Source: Sphingobium trunci (GTDB taxonomy: Bacteria; Pseudomonadota; Alphaproteobacteria; Sphingomonadales; Sphingomonadaceae). From it: a stretch of 64,000 nt of DNA. A program made the translations under genes and the position numbers. Positions 46,841 to 56,536 of the stretch are shown here, piece by piece. The stretch lies in assembly GCF_022664535.1 (NCBI RefSeq), contig NZ_JAKUJY010000021.1:1-64000 (forward strand), read 5' to 3'. Below the pieces are notes generated by a model that saw only the letters and a list, made by a program, of their open reading frames with translations, was not told where the DNA came from and did not search any database. The stretch's first letter is position 1, and every line of letters starts with the position of its first letter.

Positions 46841-47296
46841 TTGAGCGACGAAGACGATATTCAGGATGCGCTGGCCGATTTCGCGGAGGATGTCGGCAAT
46901 GGCCAGGCATGGACCGCCGCGATCCGCATCCTGACCGAGGATTATGAGCTGGAGGATGGCGAGCTTCAGGCGCGCGCCGTCAAGGATTTCGGCGACCTCG
47001 ACGCCTATCAGGCCGAATGTCGCGAGGCGCTGGACAAGGGCGATGCCGCCTTCACCGAGAAGCTCAAGAGCGACAAGGCGTTCCACAAGGCCAAGGCCCC
47101 CAATCTCGCCCGCATGGGTCCCGTGACCGAGTTCGTGACCGGCGTGCTGGAAAAAGGCGCGCCTGAACCGGGTGCTGACTGGTGGCCCTATATGCCGATC
47201 AAGCGCCATATCGACACGCTGTTCCCTGCGCCGGGCGATGTGCGGGACATGGCCTTCTGGACCGCGCGGACGCTCCAGCGCGCGCACAAGGGATAA
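46841..47296 (+). CDS. Unknown acidic protein in the suf operon
   Basis: A 151-residue cytosolic protein starting at a TTG, with GAAGGA eight bases before it. It is acidic at the N-terminus (MSDEDDIQDALADFAEDVG) and lysine-rich in the middle (KLKSDKAFHKAKAPN), with a tryptophan-rich C-terminal part (DWWPYMPIKRHIDTLFP). No membrane segment or cysteine motif is present. It sits three bases before sufC, so it is surely co-translated with the suf genes. Its role in cluster assembly or its regulation is unknown. Confidence 0.7.
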   Translation: MSDEDDIQDALADFAEDVGNGQAWTAAIRILTEDYELEDGELQARAVKDFGDLDAYQAECREALDKGDAAFTEKLKSDKAFHKAKAPNLARMGPVTEFVTGVLEKGAPEPGADWWPYMPIKRHIDTLFPAPGDVRDMAFWTARTLQRAHKG

Positions 47297-47299
47297 GCA

Positions 47300-48046
47300 A
47301 TGCTCACCATCGAGAATCTCACCAACGAAATCGACGGCAAGGCGATCCTCAAGGGCCTGTCGCTCTCGATCAACGCGGGCGAAATCCACGCGATCATGGG
47401 GCCGAACGGCGCGGGCAAGTCGACGCTGGCCTATACGCTGGGCGGCCGTCCGAACTATGAGGTAACCGGCGGTACCGCGACCTTCGAAGGGCGTGATCTG
47501 TTCGAGCTGGAACCGCATGAGCGCGCCGCCGCCGGGCTCTTTTTGGGCTTCCAATATCCGGTCGAGATTCCGGGTGTCTCCAACCTGCAATTCCTGCGCG
47601 AGAGCCTCAATTCGCAGCGCAAGGCGCGTGGACAGGAACCACTGTCGGGCGGCGAGTTCATCAAGCTCGCCAAGGAAAAGGCTGGCCTGCTCGGCCTCGA
47701 CATGGAGATGCTGAAACGGCCGGTGAATGTCGGCTTTTCGGGCGGCGAGAAGAAGCGCGCCGAAATGGTGCAGATGGGTATTCTCGACCCCAAGCTTGCG
47801 ATCCTCGACGAGACCGACTCCGGCCTCGACATCGACGCGCTCAAGATCGTGGGGTCGGGCATCAACGCCATCATGCGCAAACCCGACAAGGCGGTGCTGC
47901 TCATCACCCATTATCAGCGGCTGCTCGACTATGTGAAGCCGGACTTCGTGCATGTGCTGGCCGCAGGCCGTATCGTGAAGTCGGGCGGCCCCGAACTCGC
48001 GCTGGAACTGGAGCGCGAAGGCTATGCGGAGGTAGTGGCCGCGTGA
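47300..48046 (+). CDS. sufC: Fe-S cluster assembly ATPase SufC
   Basis: ABC-type ATPase of the SufBC2D complex that drives conformational change during cluster assembly. The 248-residue protein contains Walker A GPNGAGKST near 36-44, the SufC-specific FQYPVEIPGVSN, the ABC signature FSGGEKKRAE near 147-156, Walker B LAILDETDSGLD and the switch histidine in LITHYQR. All catalytic residues are in place. The stop overlaps the GTG start of sufD. Confidence 0.97.
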   Translation: MLTIENLTNEIDGKAILKGLSLSINAGEIHAIMGPNGAGKSTLAYTLGGRPNYEVTGGTATFEGRDLFELEPHERAAAGLFLGFQYPVEIPGVSNLQFLRESLNSQRKARGQEPLSGGEFIKLAKEKAGLLGLDMEMLKRPVNVGFSGGEKKRAEMVQMGILDPKLAILDETDSGLDIDALKIVGSGINAIMRKPDKAVLLITHYQRLLDYVKPDFVHVLAAGRIVKSGGPELALELEREGYAEVVAA

Positions 48047-48810
48047 CCACGCTCACCCTTGCCTCGCCCCCCCTGCCCACACGAAGGGCCGAGGAATGGC
48101 GTTACAGCGACCTGGAGGCTGTCGCTTCCATCTGGCCGACGCCTGCACCGACGCAGATCGAAGTGGCGGCTGGGGAAACGGCATGCCACCATCTGCTGCA
48201 GGACGTGGCCGAAGGCGCGACGGCGGTGCATGATTATGTCATCACCATCGCGGACGGCGCCCGCCTCGACTTCCATGTCCTGAACATCGGCGGGAAGTTC
48301 GGCCGCGTGACCTTCACCGTCACGCTGGGCAAGGGTTCACATTTCGAGCTGAGCGGCGCGATCATCGGCGGCGGCGACCAGGTGCTGGAGATCATCACCG
48401 CCGTCACCCATGCGCAGCCCGATGCGACCAGCGGCCAGACCATCCGCTCGATTCTGGGCCAGCGCGCCACCGGCAGCTATCTCGGATCGATCAACGTCGC
48501 CCGCGATGCGCAGCGCACCGACGCCTTCCAGTCGGTCAAGGCCATGCTGCTGGACCGCACCGCCACGGCCAATGCCAAGCCCGAACTGGAAATCTACGCC
48601 GACGACGTGAAATGCGCCCATGGCGCCACCGTGGGTGAACTGGACAAGCAGGCGCTTTTCTACATGGCTTCGCGCGGCATGGATCCGGCGACGGCCAAGA
48701 CGCTCCTCTTGAAAGCCTTTGTCGCGGGCGTGTTCGACGATGTCGCCGACAAGGGCGTCAAGGACAGGCTTGAAGCCGCCGCGCTCGCCAAGCTGGAAAG
48801 GCTGGTATGA
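48043..48810 (+). CDS. sufD: Fe-S cluster assembly protein SufD
   Basis: Scaffold partner of SufB and SufC, with a role in iron acquisition. The protein is 255 residues, shorter than the E. coli form (about 420), as it lacks much of the N-terminal helical region; short SufD proteins are common in alphaproteobacteria. The start is RRAEEWRYSDLEAV, and the beta-helix with the C-terminal KCAHGATVGELDKQALFYM motif holds the conserved His. GTG overlaps the sufC stop; the TGA overlaps the sufS ATG. Confidence 0.92.
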   Translation: MTTLTLASPPLPTRRAEEWRYSDLEAVASIWPTPAPTQIEVAAGETACHHLLQDVAEGATAVHDYVITIADGARLDFHVLNIGGKFGRVTFTVTLGKGSHFELSGAIIGGGDQVLEIITAVTHAQPDATSGQTIRSILGQRATGSYLGSINVARDAQRTDAFQSVKAMLLDRTATANAKPELEIYADDVKCAHGATVGELDKQALFYMASRGMDPATAKTLLLKAFVAGVFDDVADKGVKDRLEAAALAKLERLV

Positions 48811-50021
48811 CCGTCAGCACCTTCGACCGTCTCGACCTGCGCCACGATTTCCCTGGCGTCGGTAGCTGGCACTATCTCGACAGCGCCGCCACCGCGCAGA
48901 AGCCCAATGCCGTGATCGACGTCATCGCCCGCGCCTATGGCCCGGACTATGCGACGGTCCATCGCGGCGTCTATGAGCGGTCGGCCAATATGACGCTCGC
49001 CTATGAAGCGGCGCGGCGCAAGGTCGCAAGCTTCATCGGCGCGGCGTCGGACAGCGAGATCGTCTATGTCCGTGGCGCGACGGAAGGCATCAACCTTGTC
49101 GCGCAATGCTGGGCGGGCACGCAGCTCAAGGCGGGCGACCGTATCCTGCTCTCGATGCTGGAGCATCACAGCAATATCGTGCCCTGGCAGATCGTGGCCG
49201 AGAAGGTTGGAGCCGCCATCGACGTCGTGCCACTGACCGCGGACGGCAAGATCGACCTTGATGCCATGGCCGCGATGATCACCCCCGCGCACAGGATGGT
49301 CGCGCTGGCCCATGTGTCGAACGTGCTGGGCAGCGTGCTCGACGTCCGCCGCGCCGCCGACATCGCCCATGGCGTCGGCGCGAGGATATTGATCGACGGC
49401 TGTCAGGCCGTGCCGCGCCTCGCCGTCGATGTGCAGGCGCTGGACTGCGACTTCTACGTCTTTTCCGCGCACAAGTTGTACGGCCCTACCGGCATCGGCG
49501 CGCTCTGGGGGCGCAGGGAACTGCTCGACGCCATGCCGCCCTATCAGGGGGGTGGGTCGATGATCGACAAGGTGACTTTCGAAAAGACGACCTATGCCCC
49601 GGCGCCGACCCGGTTCGAGGCGGGGACGCCGCATATCACCGGCGTCGTCGGCCTTTCGGCGGCGATCGATTATGTGCAGGCCATCGGTCTCGACGCGATC
49701 CACGCCCATGAATGTGCGCTGGTCGCCAGGGCGAGGACGGCGCTGGAGAGCCTGAACAGCGTGCGCGTCTTCGGGCCGGGGGATTCGGCGGGCATCCTCT
49801 CTTTCGAGGTGGAGGGGGTGCATCCGCACGATGTCGGCACCATATTGGACGAAACCGGCGTCGCGATCCGGGCCGGGCATCATTGCGCGCAGCCGCTGAT
49901 GCGCCATCTGGGCGTCGAGGCGACCGCAAGGGCCAGCTTCGGCATCTACAGCGACGAAAGCGATGTGGACGCGCTGGTCAAGGGCATAGAAAGAGTGAGG
50001 AAGATCTTCGCCAATGACTGA
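48807..50021 (+). CDS. sufS: Cysteine desulfurase SufS
   Basis: PLP enzyme that takes sulfur from L-cysteine and hands it to SufE. The 404-residue class II protein has DSAATAQKP near 24, RGATEGINLVAQ, AHVSNVLGSV, the PLP lysine in FSAHKLYGPTG near 227, and the active cysteine in GHHCAQPLM near 365. The ATG overlaps sufD by four bases, and the stop overlaps the sufT start. SufE, its partner, is encoded elsewhere at 39.5 kb. Confidence 0.95.
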   Translation: MTVSTFDRLDLRHDFPGVGSWHYLDSAATAQKPNAVIDVIARAYGPDYATVHRGVYERSANMTLAYEAARRKVASFIGAASDSEIVYVRGATEGINLVAQCWAGTQLKAGDRILLSMLEHHSNIVPWQIVAEKVGAAIDVVPLTADGKIDLDAMAAMITPAHRMVALAHVSNVLGSVLDVRRAADIAHGVGARILIDGCQAVPRLAVDVQALDCDFYVFSAHKLYGPTGIGALWGRRELLDAMPPYQGGGSMIDKVTFEKTTYAPAPTRFEAGTPHITGVVGLSAAIDYVQAIGLDAIHAHECALVARARTALESLNSVRVFGPGDSAGILSFEVEGVHPHDVGTILDETGVAIRAGHHCAQPLMRHLGVEATARASFGIYSDESDVDALVKGIERVRKIFAND

Positions 50022-50478
50022 ATCTCATTCCGAGGACCGCAAGATTTTGGTGGAAGAGGTCGAGGCGGTGGAAACCCCGCCCAAGGCGCGCGTCGAAGAG
50101 GAACCGCGCCAGCGCGACTATCTTGCTGGCTTCCTGAACGCCAAGCCTGCCGAAACGCCCAAGGGCGAACCGGGCGGCAGCCTCTATGACGCGATCATCG
50201 ATGCGCTGAAGGAAATCTACGACCCGGAAATCCCGGTCAACATCTATGACCTCGGTCTAGTCTACGGCGTCGACGTGACCGATGACGGCCATGCCGTCGT
50301 CACCATGACGCTGACCACGCCGCATTGCCCGGTCGCCGAATCCATGCCGGGCGAAGTCGAACTGCGCGTCGGCGCGGTGCCCGGCGTGGGCGACGCGCAG
50401 GTGAACCTCGTTTGGGATCCGCCATGGGATCCGCAGAAAATGTCGGACGAGGCGAAGCTCGAACTGGGAATGCTCTGA
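50014..50478 (+). CDS. sufT: SufT-type MIP18 (DUF59) Fe-S assembly protein
   Basis: A 154-residue cytosolic protein that helps cluster maturation or delivery. The first 50 residues are charged and probably disordered; the MIP18 domain follows (SLYDAIIDALKEIYDPEIPVN, with the family DPEIPV core near 69, and TLTTPHCPVAE with its cysteine near 108). It overlaps the sufS end by eight bases and the sufA start by one, so it is tightly coupled. Confidence 0.88.
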   Translation: MTESHSEDRKILVEEVEAVETPPKARVEEEPRQRDYLAGFLNAKPAETPKGEPGGSLYDAIIDALKEIYDPEIPVNIYDLGLVYGVDVTDDGHAVVTMTLTTPHCPVAESMPGEVELRVGAVPGVGDAQVNLVWDPPWDPQKMSDEAKLELGML

Positions 50479-50837
50479 TGACCGTAGAAACGAAAATCCG
50501 CGCCCGTCCCGCCGCCGTCATCCTGACGCCGAGCGCCGAGCAGCGTATCGCCGACCTGATGCGCCAAGCGCCCGAAGGCACGATCGGCGTCAAGCTCTCG
50601 ACCCCGCGCCGGGGCTGCTCGGGCCTCGCCTATTCGGTCGACTATGTGAGCGAGGAAGCGAAGTTCGACGAGAAGATCGAGACGCCCGGCGGCACCTTCT
50701 ACATTGACGGCGCGTCGGTGCTCTATCTGGTCGGATCGACGATGGATTGGGTGGAGGACGACTTCACCGCCGGTTTCGTCTTCAACAACCCCAATGCCAA
50801 GGGAAGCTGCGGCTGCGGCGAGAGCTTCACGGTCTGA
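50478..50837 (+). CDS. sufA: A-type Fe-S carrier protein SufA
   Basis: Carries assembled clusters to client proteins. The 119-residue protein has the family cysteine set: one in RRGCSGLAYSVDY near 47 and the pair in GSCGCGESF near 112-114. The N-terminal extension MTVETKIRARPAAV precedes the conserved LTPSAEQRI. The ATG shares its first base with the sufT stop. It is the last suf gene; no clear terminator follows before the next gene 12 bases away. Confidence 0.93.
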   Translation: MTVETKIRARPAAVILTPSAEQRIADLMRQAPEGTIGVKLSTPRRGCSGLAYSVDYVSEEAKFDEKIETPGGTFYIDGASVLYLVGSTMDWVEDDFTAGFVFNNPNAKGSCGCGESFTV

Positions 50838-50849
50838 GGATAGCGGTCC

Positions 50850-51647
50850 ATGCCCCATATGCTGATTCTGGGGCTGGGCTATACCGCATCGCGCCTCGCG
50901 GCCCGGCTGCGCGCCGAGGGCTGGCATATCACCGCCGTCCGCCGCACTGCCGATGCCGAAGCACTCGCCTTTGACGATGAAAGCGCTGTCCGTGCCGCTA
51001 TCGCGCAGGCCACGCATATCCTCTCCTCCGTCCCACCGGAGGGCGATGCGGATCCCGTCCTGACCCGCTATGGCGCTGCCATTGCCGCCGCGCCCGCGAT
51101 CTGGACCGGCTATCTCTCCTCCACCGGCGTCTATGGCGACGCGGCAGGGGCATGGGTGGATGAAAGCAGTCCGGTCGGCCTTGGCCGCCGCGCCGCCCGC
51201 GCGCAGGCCGACAGGGACTGGGGCGCGCTCCGCCCCGACATGCGCCGCTTTCGCCTGCCGGGCATTTACGGCCCCGGCCGCTCCGCGCTCGACCGGGTGC
51301 GGGACGGGCGCGCGCATCGCATCGACCTGCCCGACCAGGTGTTCAGCCGCGCCCATGTCGACGATATCGTCGCAGGCGTGATCGCCTCGATCCACCACGG
51401 CCCGCCCGGCATCTACAATCTCTCCGACGACTGGCCCTGTGCGCAGAACCGGCTGATCGAGGAGGCCTGCGTTCTTCTCGGCCAGCCTGTCCCGCCGCTG
51501 CTCACGCTGGCGCAGGCGCAGCTTTCCCCGATGGCGCGGGCCTTCTATGCGGAAAATCGCAGGGTTGCGAATGGCCGGGCCAGACGCCTGCTCGGCTGGT
51601 CGCCGCGCTACCCCACCTATCGCGAAGGCCTGCGCGCCTGCCTTTGA
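50850..51647 (+). CDS. NAD-dependent epimerase/dehydratase-like protein (atypical SDR)
   Basis: A 265-residue extended-SDR relative. The N-terminal nucleotide site GLGYTASRLAARL fits the GxGxxA pattern of YeeZ-like atypical SDRs; YLSSTGVYGDAAG supplies the serine and tyrosine, but the usual YxxxK is not clearly present. The C-terminus reads LLGWSPRYPTYREGL, typical for this group. Substrate unknown. It begins 12 bases after sufA and could be read from the suf transcript, though nothing ties it to cluster assembly. Confidence 0.8.
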   Translation: MPHMLILGLGYTASRLAARLRAEGWHITAVRRTADAEALAFDDESAVRAAIAQATHILSSVPPEGDADPVLTRYGAAIAAAPAIWTGYLSSTGVYGDAAGAWVDESSPVGLGRRAARAQADRDWGALRPDMRRFRLPGIYGPGRSALDRVRDGRAHRIDLPDQVFSRAHVDDIVAGVIASIHHGPPGIYNLSDDWPCAQNRLIEEACVLLGQPVPPLLTLAQAQLSPMARAFYAENRRVANGRARRLLGWSPRYPTYREGLRACL

Positions 51648-51740
51648 CTCGGCTCGTCGCAAGCTGAAAATATTGCTAACGCCTTCTTAACCATCGCGGC
51701 CCGAAGGCTGTCCTGTCAGCTTTTTCAAGGGATGCAGGAC

Positions 51741-51896
51741 ATGGACCATTTCGATCACGCCTTCACCGCTTTGGGCCAGCGCATCAACGGCCTGCCGCTG
51801 CCGGAACGAGCGGCATCCGCGCCGGTCCCGCTTGCCAGCCTGATCGACCGGGTGAACGCGGCCAAGCGCCTCTACCAGCCAGGCCTGCGCCGTTAG
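51741..51896 (+). CDS. Small 51-residue protein, unknown
   Basis: A short reading frame MDHFDHAFTALGQRINGL... ending in LYQPGLRR. AAGGG lies nine bases upstream of the ATG, and the codon choice is the same as in neighbouring real genes. It lies in an otherwise empty gap and its stop overlaps the last bases of the convergent transporter gene. No motif is recognised; the product is soluble, with a basic C-terminus. Moderately likely to be real. Confidence 0.5.
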   Translation: MDHFDHAFTALGQRINGLPLPERAASAPVPLASLIDRVNAAKRLYQPGLRR

Positions 51897-52786
51897 GCCG
51901 TTTTGGTCCGCAGCGCCACGACCATCCCGGCGATGGCCAGCAATGCGCCCAGCCCGGCCAGCGCCGTCCAGCGATAGCCCTCCACGGCCGTCGAGATCAG
52001 CATGGCGATCACCGGGATCAGCACGCTCGTATAGGCCGCGCGGCCCGCGCCGATGCGCTGGATCAGCCGGAAATAGAGCGGAAAGGTCACCACCGATCCC
52101 GCCAGTCCCAGCCAGGCAATCCCGAAGAGATAGCCCAGCCGCGCCTCGATCACCGGCGGCCCGGTCGTGACCCATGCGAACAGCGCGTCGATCCCGGCGC
52201 CGATCAGCATGGCCCAGGCCAGCACGGCCACCATGGGAAGCCGCCGCGCAATCTCCATCCCCTGCATGACGTTGGCGGCAGACGCGCTCATCAGCCCCGC
52301 GACGGCAAGAGCGGCGCCCAGCAGCACCATGTCCGGGCGGACGCTGGCGGCATGATATTCATGCGCCAGCATCAGCGCGATCCCCGTCACAGCGACAACT
52401 GACCCGGCGATGAAGCCCCGCCCGACCGGCTGGCGGAAGAAGAGGAAGCTCATGATGCTGTTGGGGATCAGCAGCATCGCATAGACCACCGCGACTACGC
52501 CGGAGGTCAGATAATGTTCTGCGCGATAGACGAAATTGAAGTTCAGCACGAACTGCGCCACCCCCAGCAGCCCGGCAAAGACCAGCCCCCTGCCGCCGAT
52601 CTTGAGTGAAATCCCGCGCACCCTGGCGAAGATCGTCATCGCCACCCCCGCCACCAGAAAGCGGTAGCAGACCGACCAGCTTGCAGGCACGTTGCCCAGC
52701 TGGTCGCGGATCACGATCCAGGTCGAACTCCAGATCAACGTGACGAGGATGAAGGGGATGACGACACCCCCCTTGCTCTCCGTCAT
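51893..52786 (-). CDS. DMT superfamily transporter (EamA family)
   Basis: A 297-residue inner-membrane protein with ten hydrophobic helices in two EamA repeats (first from FILVTLIWSSTWIVIRDQ, second from about 155). Family members export amino acids or metabolites. Its start overlaps the stop of the threonine aldolase gene by four bases, so the pair is co-translated; an amino acid such as threonine or glycine is a possible cargo, but this is inference. The last codons overlap the small plus-strand gene. Confidence 0.88.
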   Translation of the reverse strand: MTESKGGVVIPFILVTLIWSSTWIVIRDQLGNVPASWSVCYRFLVAGVAMTIFARVRGISLKIGGRGLVFAGLLGVAQFVLNFNFVYRAEHYLTSGVVAVVYAMLLIPNSIMSFLFFRQPVGRGFIAGSVVAVTGIALMLAHEYHAASVRPDMVLLGAALAVAGLMSASAANVMQGMEIARRLPMVAVLAWAMLIGAGIDALFAWVTTGPPVIEARLGYLFGIAWLGLAGSVVTFPLYFRLIQRIGAGRAAYTSVLIPVIAMLISTAVEGYRWTALAGLGALLAIAGMVVALRTKTA

Positions 52787-53814
52787 GCCGTCAAGGCCCG
52801 CAGCGCGTCCGCCAGCGGCCGAACGCTGGCGGCATCCTGCGACCAGTTGGTCACCAGCCGCGCCGCGCCCTCGCCCCAATCGTAGAAATCGAAGCCCTGT
52901 GCCCGCAGCGCTGCCGCTTCCTCCCCGGTCAGCCGGATGAACAGCTCATTGGCCTCCACCGGATGCATCAGCCGCCCCTCGGCCCCCGCCGTCAGGGCAG
53001 CTTTTGCCAAAGTTTGGGCCGCCGCATTGGCCGCCCGCGCATTGCGCAGCCACAGCCCATCCTCGACCATCGCCAATAGCTGCGCCGCGAGATAGCGGCC
53101 CTTGGAAAGGAGATGCCCGCCCCGCTTGCGCCAGCGCGCCGCCTCCGCCGCGCGCTTTGCTGCCCGGTCCCCGAAAAAGACGAGGGCCTCGCCCATCATC
53201 CCGCCATTCTTGACGCAGCCGAAGGAGAGGATGTCGACCCCCGCCCGCCAGGTCACGTCGCCCGGATGACAGCCCAGATGCGCCACCGCATTGGCAAAGC
53301 GCGCCCCGTCCATATGGAATCCCAGCCCATGTTCCTGCGCGGTCGCGCCCAGCGCCGCCACCTCGTCGGGGGTGTAGGCCAGCCCATATTCGCTCGCCTG
53401 CGTGATGCTGATCGCCCGCGCAGGCACCTGATGCACATCGGGCCGGATCGCCCTCAACCGCTCCCGCACCGCCTCCGGCGCCAGCTTCGCGCCGGCGCCG
53501 GGCAGCGCCATCAGGCTCGCGCCATGGGTATAGAAGCCCGGAGCGCCGCATTCGTCGACGACGACATGCGCCTCCTCATGGCAGATCACCCCGCCATAGG
53601 GTGGGCAGAGGCAGGCCAGCGCGATGCTGTTCGCGGCCGTGCCGGTGGCGATCCACAGCGCCTCGACCGGCGCCCCGAACAGATCGGAAAAGGCGCCGTT
53701 CAACCGGGCGCTCCACTGGTCGCCGTCATAGCCATGGTCCGCCCGGTCGGCGGCGGCTATGGCGGCCATCACTTCGGGGCAGACCGGCGTCGCATTGTCG
53801 GAGAAAAAATGCAT
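52783..53814 (-). CDS. ltaE: Low-specificity L-threonine aldolase
   Basis: PLP enzyme splitting L-threonine and related beta-hydroxy amino acids to glycine and an aldehyde. The 343-residue fold-type I protein begins MHFFSDNATPVCPEVMAA, has ATGTAANSIAL near 57-67, HEEAHVVVDECGAP, HMDGARFANA and the PLP lysine in FGCVKNGGMMGEA near 205. This resembles the Pseudomonas-type enzyme. No purine-rich ribosome site precedes the ATG. It is divergent from ilvE and coupled to the transporter downstream. Confidence 0.91.
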   Translation of the reverse strand: MHFFSDNATPVCPEVMAAIAAADRADHGYDGDQWSARLNGAFSDLFGAPVEALWIATGTAANSIALACLCPPYGGVICHEEAHVVVDECGAPGFYTHGASLMALPGAGAKLAPEAVRERLRAIRPDVHQVPARAISITQASEYGLAYTPDEVAALGATAQEHGLGFHMDGARFANAVAHLGCHPGDVTWRAGVDILSFGCVKNGGMMGEALVFFGDRAAKRAAEAARWRKRGGHLLSKGRYLAAQLLAMVEDGLWLRNARAANAAAQTLAKAALTAGAEGRLMHPVEANELFIRLTGEEAAALRAQGFDFYDWGEGAARLVTNWSQDAASVRPLADALRALTA

Positions 53815-53891
53815 GGGAGGAAGGGATAGCCGTGCGATCCGCCAGCGCCAAGATGCCACCCGCCGCCGACCGGCCCTGTCGGCGCGAAAAT

Positions 53892-53908
53892 TGGTCAGTA
53901 ATAATGAC
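53892..53908. promoter_or_regulatory. Inverted repeat between ltaE and ilvE
   Basis: GGTCA at 53892-53896 and TGACC at 53904-53908 flank an AT-rich seven-base spacer, in the 159-base divergent gap between two amino acid genes. It is a possible operator for an amino-acid-responsive regulator; symmetry is the only evidence. Confidence 0.25.
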
Positions 53909-53973
53909 CCATTGTTTCGCACCGCCATCTGTGACATAGGGGCGGCCCCGTCCAACCAAAGGAGCTTGCCATC

Positions 53974-55065
<1,092 letters not shown>

Positions 55066-55077
55066 GAGTTGATGGGG

Positions 55078-55099
55078 AAATGCGCGGAGGAGCGCATTT
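55078..55099 (+). terminator. Hairpin after ilvE
   Basis: AAATGCGC at 55078-55085 pairs with GCGCATTT at 55092-55099 across a six-base loop, 12 bases after the ilvE stop. The T-run is within the stem, and it could act as a terminator or 3' end stabiliser. Confidence 0.55.
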
Positions 55100-55102
55100 C
55101 GG

Positions 55103-55184
55103 ACGGCACCGGCCCTCTCCCCCACCCGGCCACCCATAGAATACTGCCGTTGGATGGCCGGGTGGGGGAGATGGCCGGTGCCGT
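55103..55184. repeat. Long inverted repeat between ilvE and the ubiquinone hydroxylase gene
   Basis: Two 30-base arms (55103-55132 and 55155-55184) are reverse complements with one mismatch, around a 22-base loop. The arms start ACGGCACCGGCC and contain a C-run that reads CTCCCCCACCCGG. This is a large imperfect hairpin element of the kind dispersed between genes in sphingomonads. It lies between two plus-strand genes. Confidence 0.7.
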
Positions 55185-55220
55185 CATGCCCCGCAAGACG
55201 CCCATCTGGGACAATATGCC

Positions 55221-55249
55221 GCCCCCGCGTTCCGGACGAATGCGGGGGC
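55221..55249 (+). terminator. GC-rich hairpin before the ubiquinone hydroxylase gene
   Basis: GCCCCCGC at 55221-55228 pairs exactly with GCGGGGGC at 55242-55249; the 13-base loop is followed a few bases later by TTTT at 55255-55258. It may terminate transcripts from ilvE, 41 bases before the next start. Confidence 0.45.
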
Positions 55250-55289
55250 GATGCTTTTCAAACGGATGGAGAGCGCCTAGAACGCCGTC

Positions 55290-56498
55290 ATGCAACGCTT
55301 CGACGTCGTCATATTGGGCGGTGGCCTGGTCGGCCTGACCCTTGGCATCGCGCTTTCCGGCCATGGCGTGCGCTGCGCCGTGGTCGATCCGGCCAATCCG
55401 GTCGAAACCACCGCGGCCGGTTTTGACGGCCGGGTCTCGGCGATCAGTTCCACCAGCCATGCCATGCTGTCCGCCATCGGCGTCGCCGCGCATCTGGAGG
55501 GCAAGGGCTGTCCCATCGACCGCATCTGGGTCAGCGACGGATTGGAACCGGGCGCGCTCGATTTCGCGCCGGATGCGGATGACGGCGTCATGGGGATCAT
55601 GTTCCCCAATCGCGACCTGCGCGTCGCGCTCGCGCAGACGGCGGAGCATGCCGAAAATCTCATCCGTTTCCAGCCCGATCGCGCCATCCATGTCGATCGC
55701 AATGCTGATGGCGTGGCTCTGACGCTGGCTAGCGGCGAGATCATCCACGGCGCGCTGCTGGTCGCGGCGGAGGGCCGCAACAGCCCGACCCGCGAGGCGG
55801 CAGGCATTCGCACGACGCGCTGGGCCTACAGGCATGTCGCGATGGTCACTGCCATCGACCATGAAGTGCCGCACGCGAATACGGCCTATGAGATTTTCTA
55901 CCCGGGCGGCCCCTTCGCACTGCTGCCGATGCTGCCGGGTACCCGCTCGGCCATCGTCTGGACCGTCCCTACCGAACAGGCGCCCGCCATGATGAAGCTG
56001 TCCGAACGCGCCTGGCTGGCCGAAGCGCAGAAGCGGATTGGCGGCTTCCTGGGCGAAATCGCGCTGGCGGGGCCGCGTTCCAGCTATCCGCTCGGTTTTC
56101 ACCATGCCGCCCGCATCACCGACACCCGGCTCGCGCTGGTGGGCGACAGCGCCCATGCCATCCATCCCATTGCCGGGCAGGGCCTCAACCTCGGCCTGCG
56201 CGATGTCGCCGCGCTGGTGGAGGTGCTGGTCGAGGGCATGCGCCTGGGCCTCGATCCGGGCGATGCACAGTTGCTGGCGCGCTATCAGCGCTGGCGTGGT
56301 CTCGACGCCATGATGACCAGCGTGGCGATGGACGGGCTGGTCCGCCTGTTCGATGTGCCGGGGCGGATTCCTTCGCTCGTGCGCCGTGCCGGACTGGCGG
56401 CGGTGCAGCGCACTTCGCTGCTCAAGAACCGCTTCATGGCCGAGGCACGGGGACAATCCGGTGCGCTACCCCGCCTGCTGACGGGTGAGATGGTTTAG
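55290..56498 (+). CDS. UbiH/UbiF/VisC family FAD-dependent hydroxylase
   Basis: A 402-residue flavin monooxygenase, probably one of the ring hydroxylases of ubiquinone synthesis. It has the N-terminal dinucleotide fold DVVILGGGLVGLTLGIALS, the DGR motif in AGFDGRVSAISS, the middle motif VAAEGRNSPTR near 152, and the FAD ribityl motif LVGDSAHAIHPIAGQGLNLGL near 280-300 (split reading). These define the UbiH family signature. Which ring position it oxidises cannot be told here. No other ubi gene is close. Confidence 0.88.
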   Translation: MQRFDVVILGGGLVGLTLGIALSGHGVRCAVVDPANPVETTAAGFDGRVSAISSTSHAMLSAIGVAAHLEGKGCPIDRIWVSDGLEPGALDFAPDADDGVMGIMFPNRDLRVALAQTAEHAENLIRFQPDRAIHVDRNADGVALTLASGEIIHGALLVAAEGRNSPTREAAGIRTTRWAYRHVAMVTAIDHEVPHANTAYEIFYPGGPFALLPMLPGTRSAIVWTVPTEQAPAMMKLSERAWLAEAQKRIGGFLGEIALAGPRSSYPLGFHHAARITDTRLALVGDSAHAIHPIAGQGLNLGLRDVAALVEVLVEGMRLGLDPGDAQLLARYQRWRGLDAMMTSVAMDGLVRLFDVPGRIPSLVRRAGLAAVQRTSLLKNRFMAEARGQSGALPRLLTGEMV

Positions 56499-56536
56499 GA
56501 GCCGCTTCCGGCTAACTCACCCCAACCGCCTTCCCA

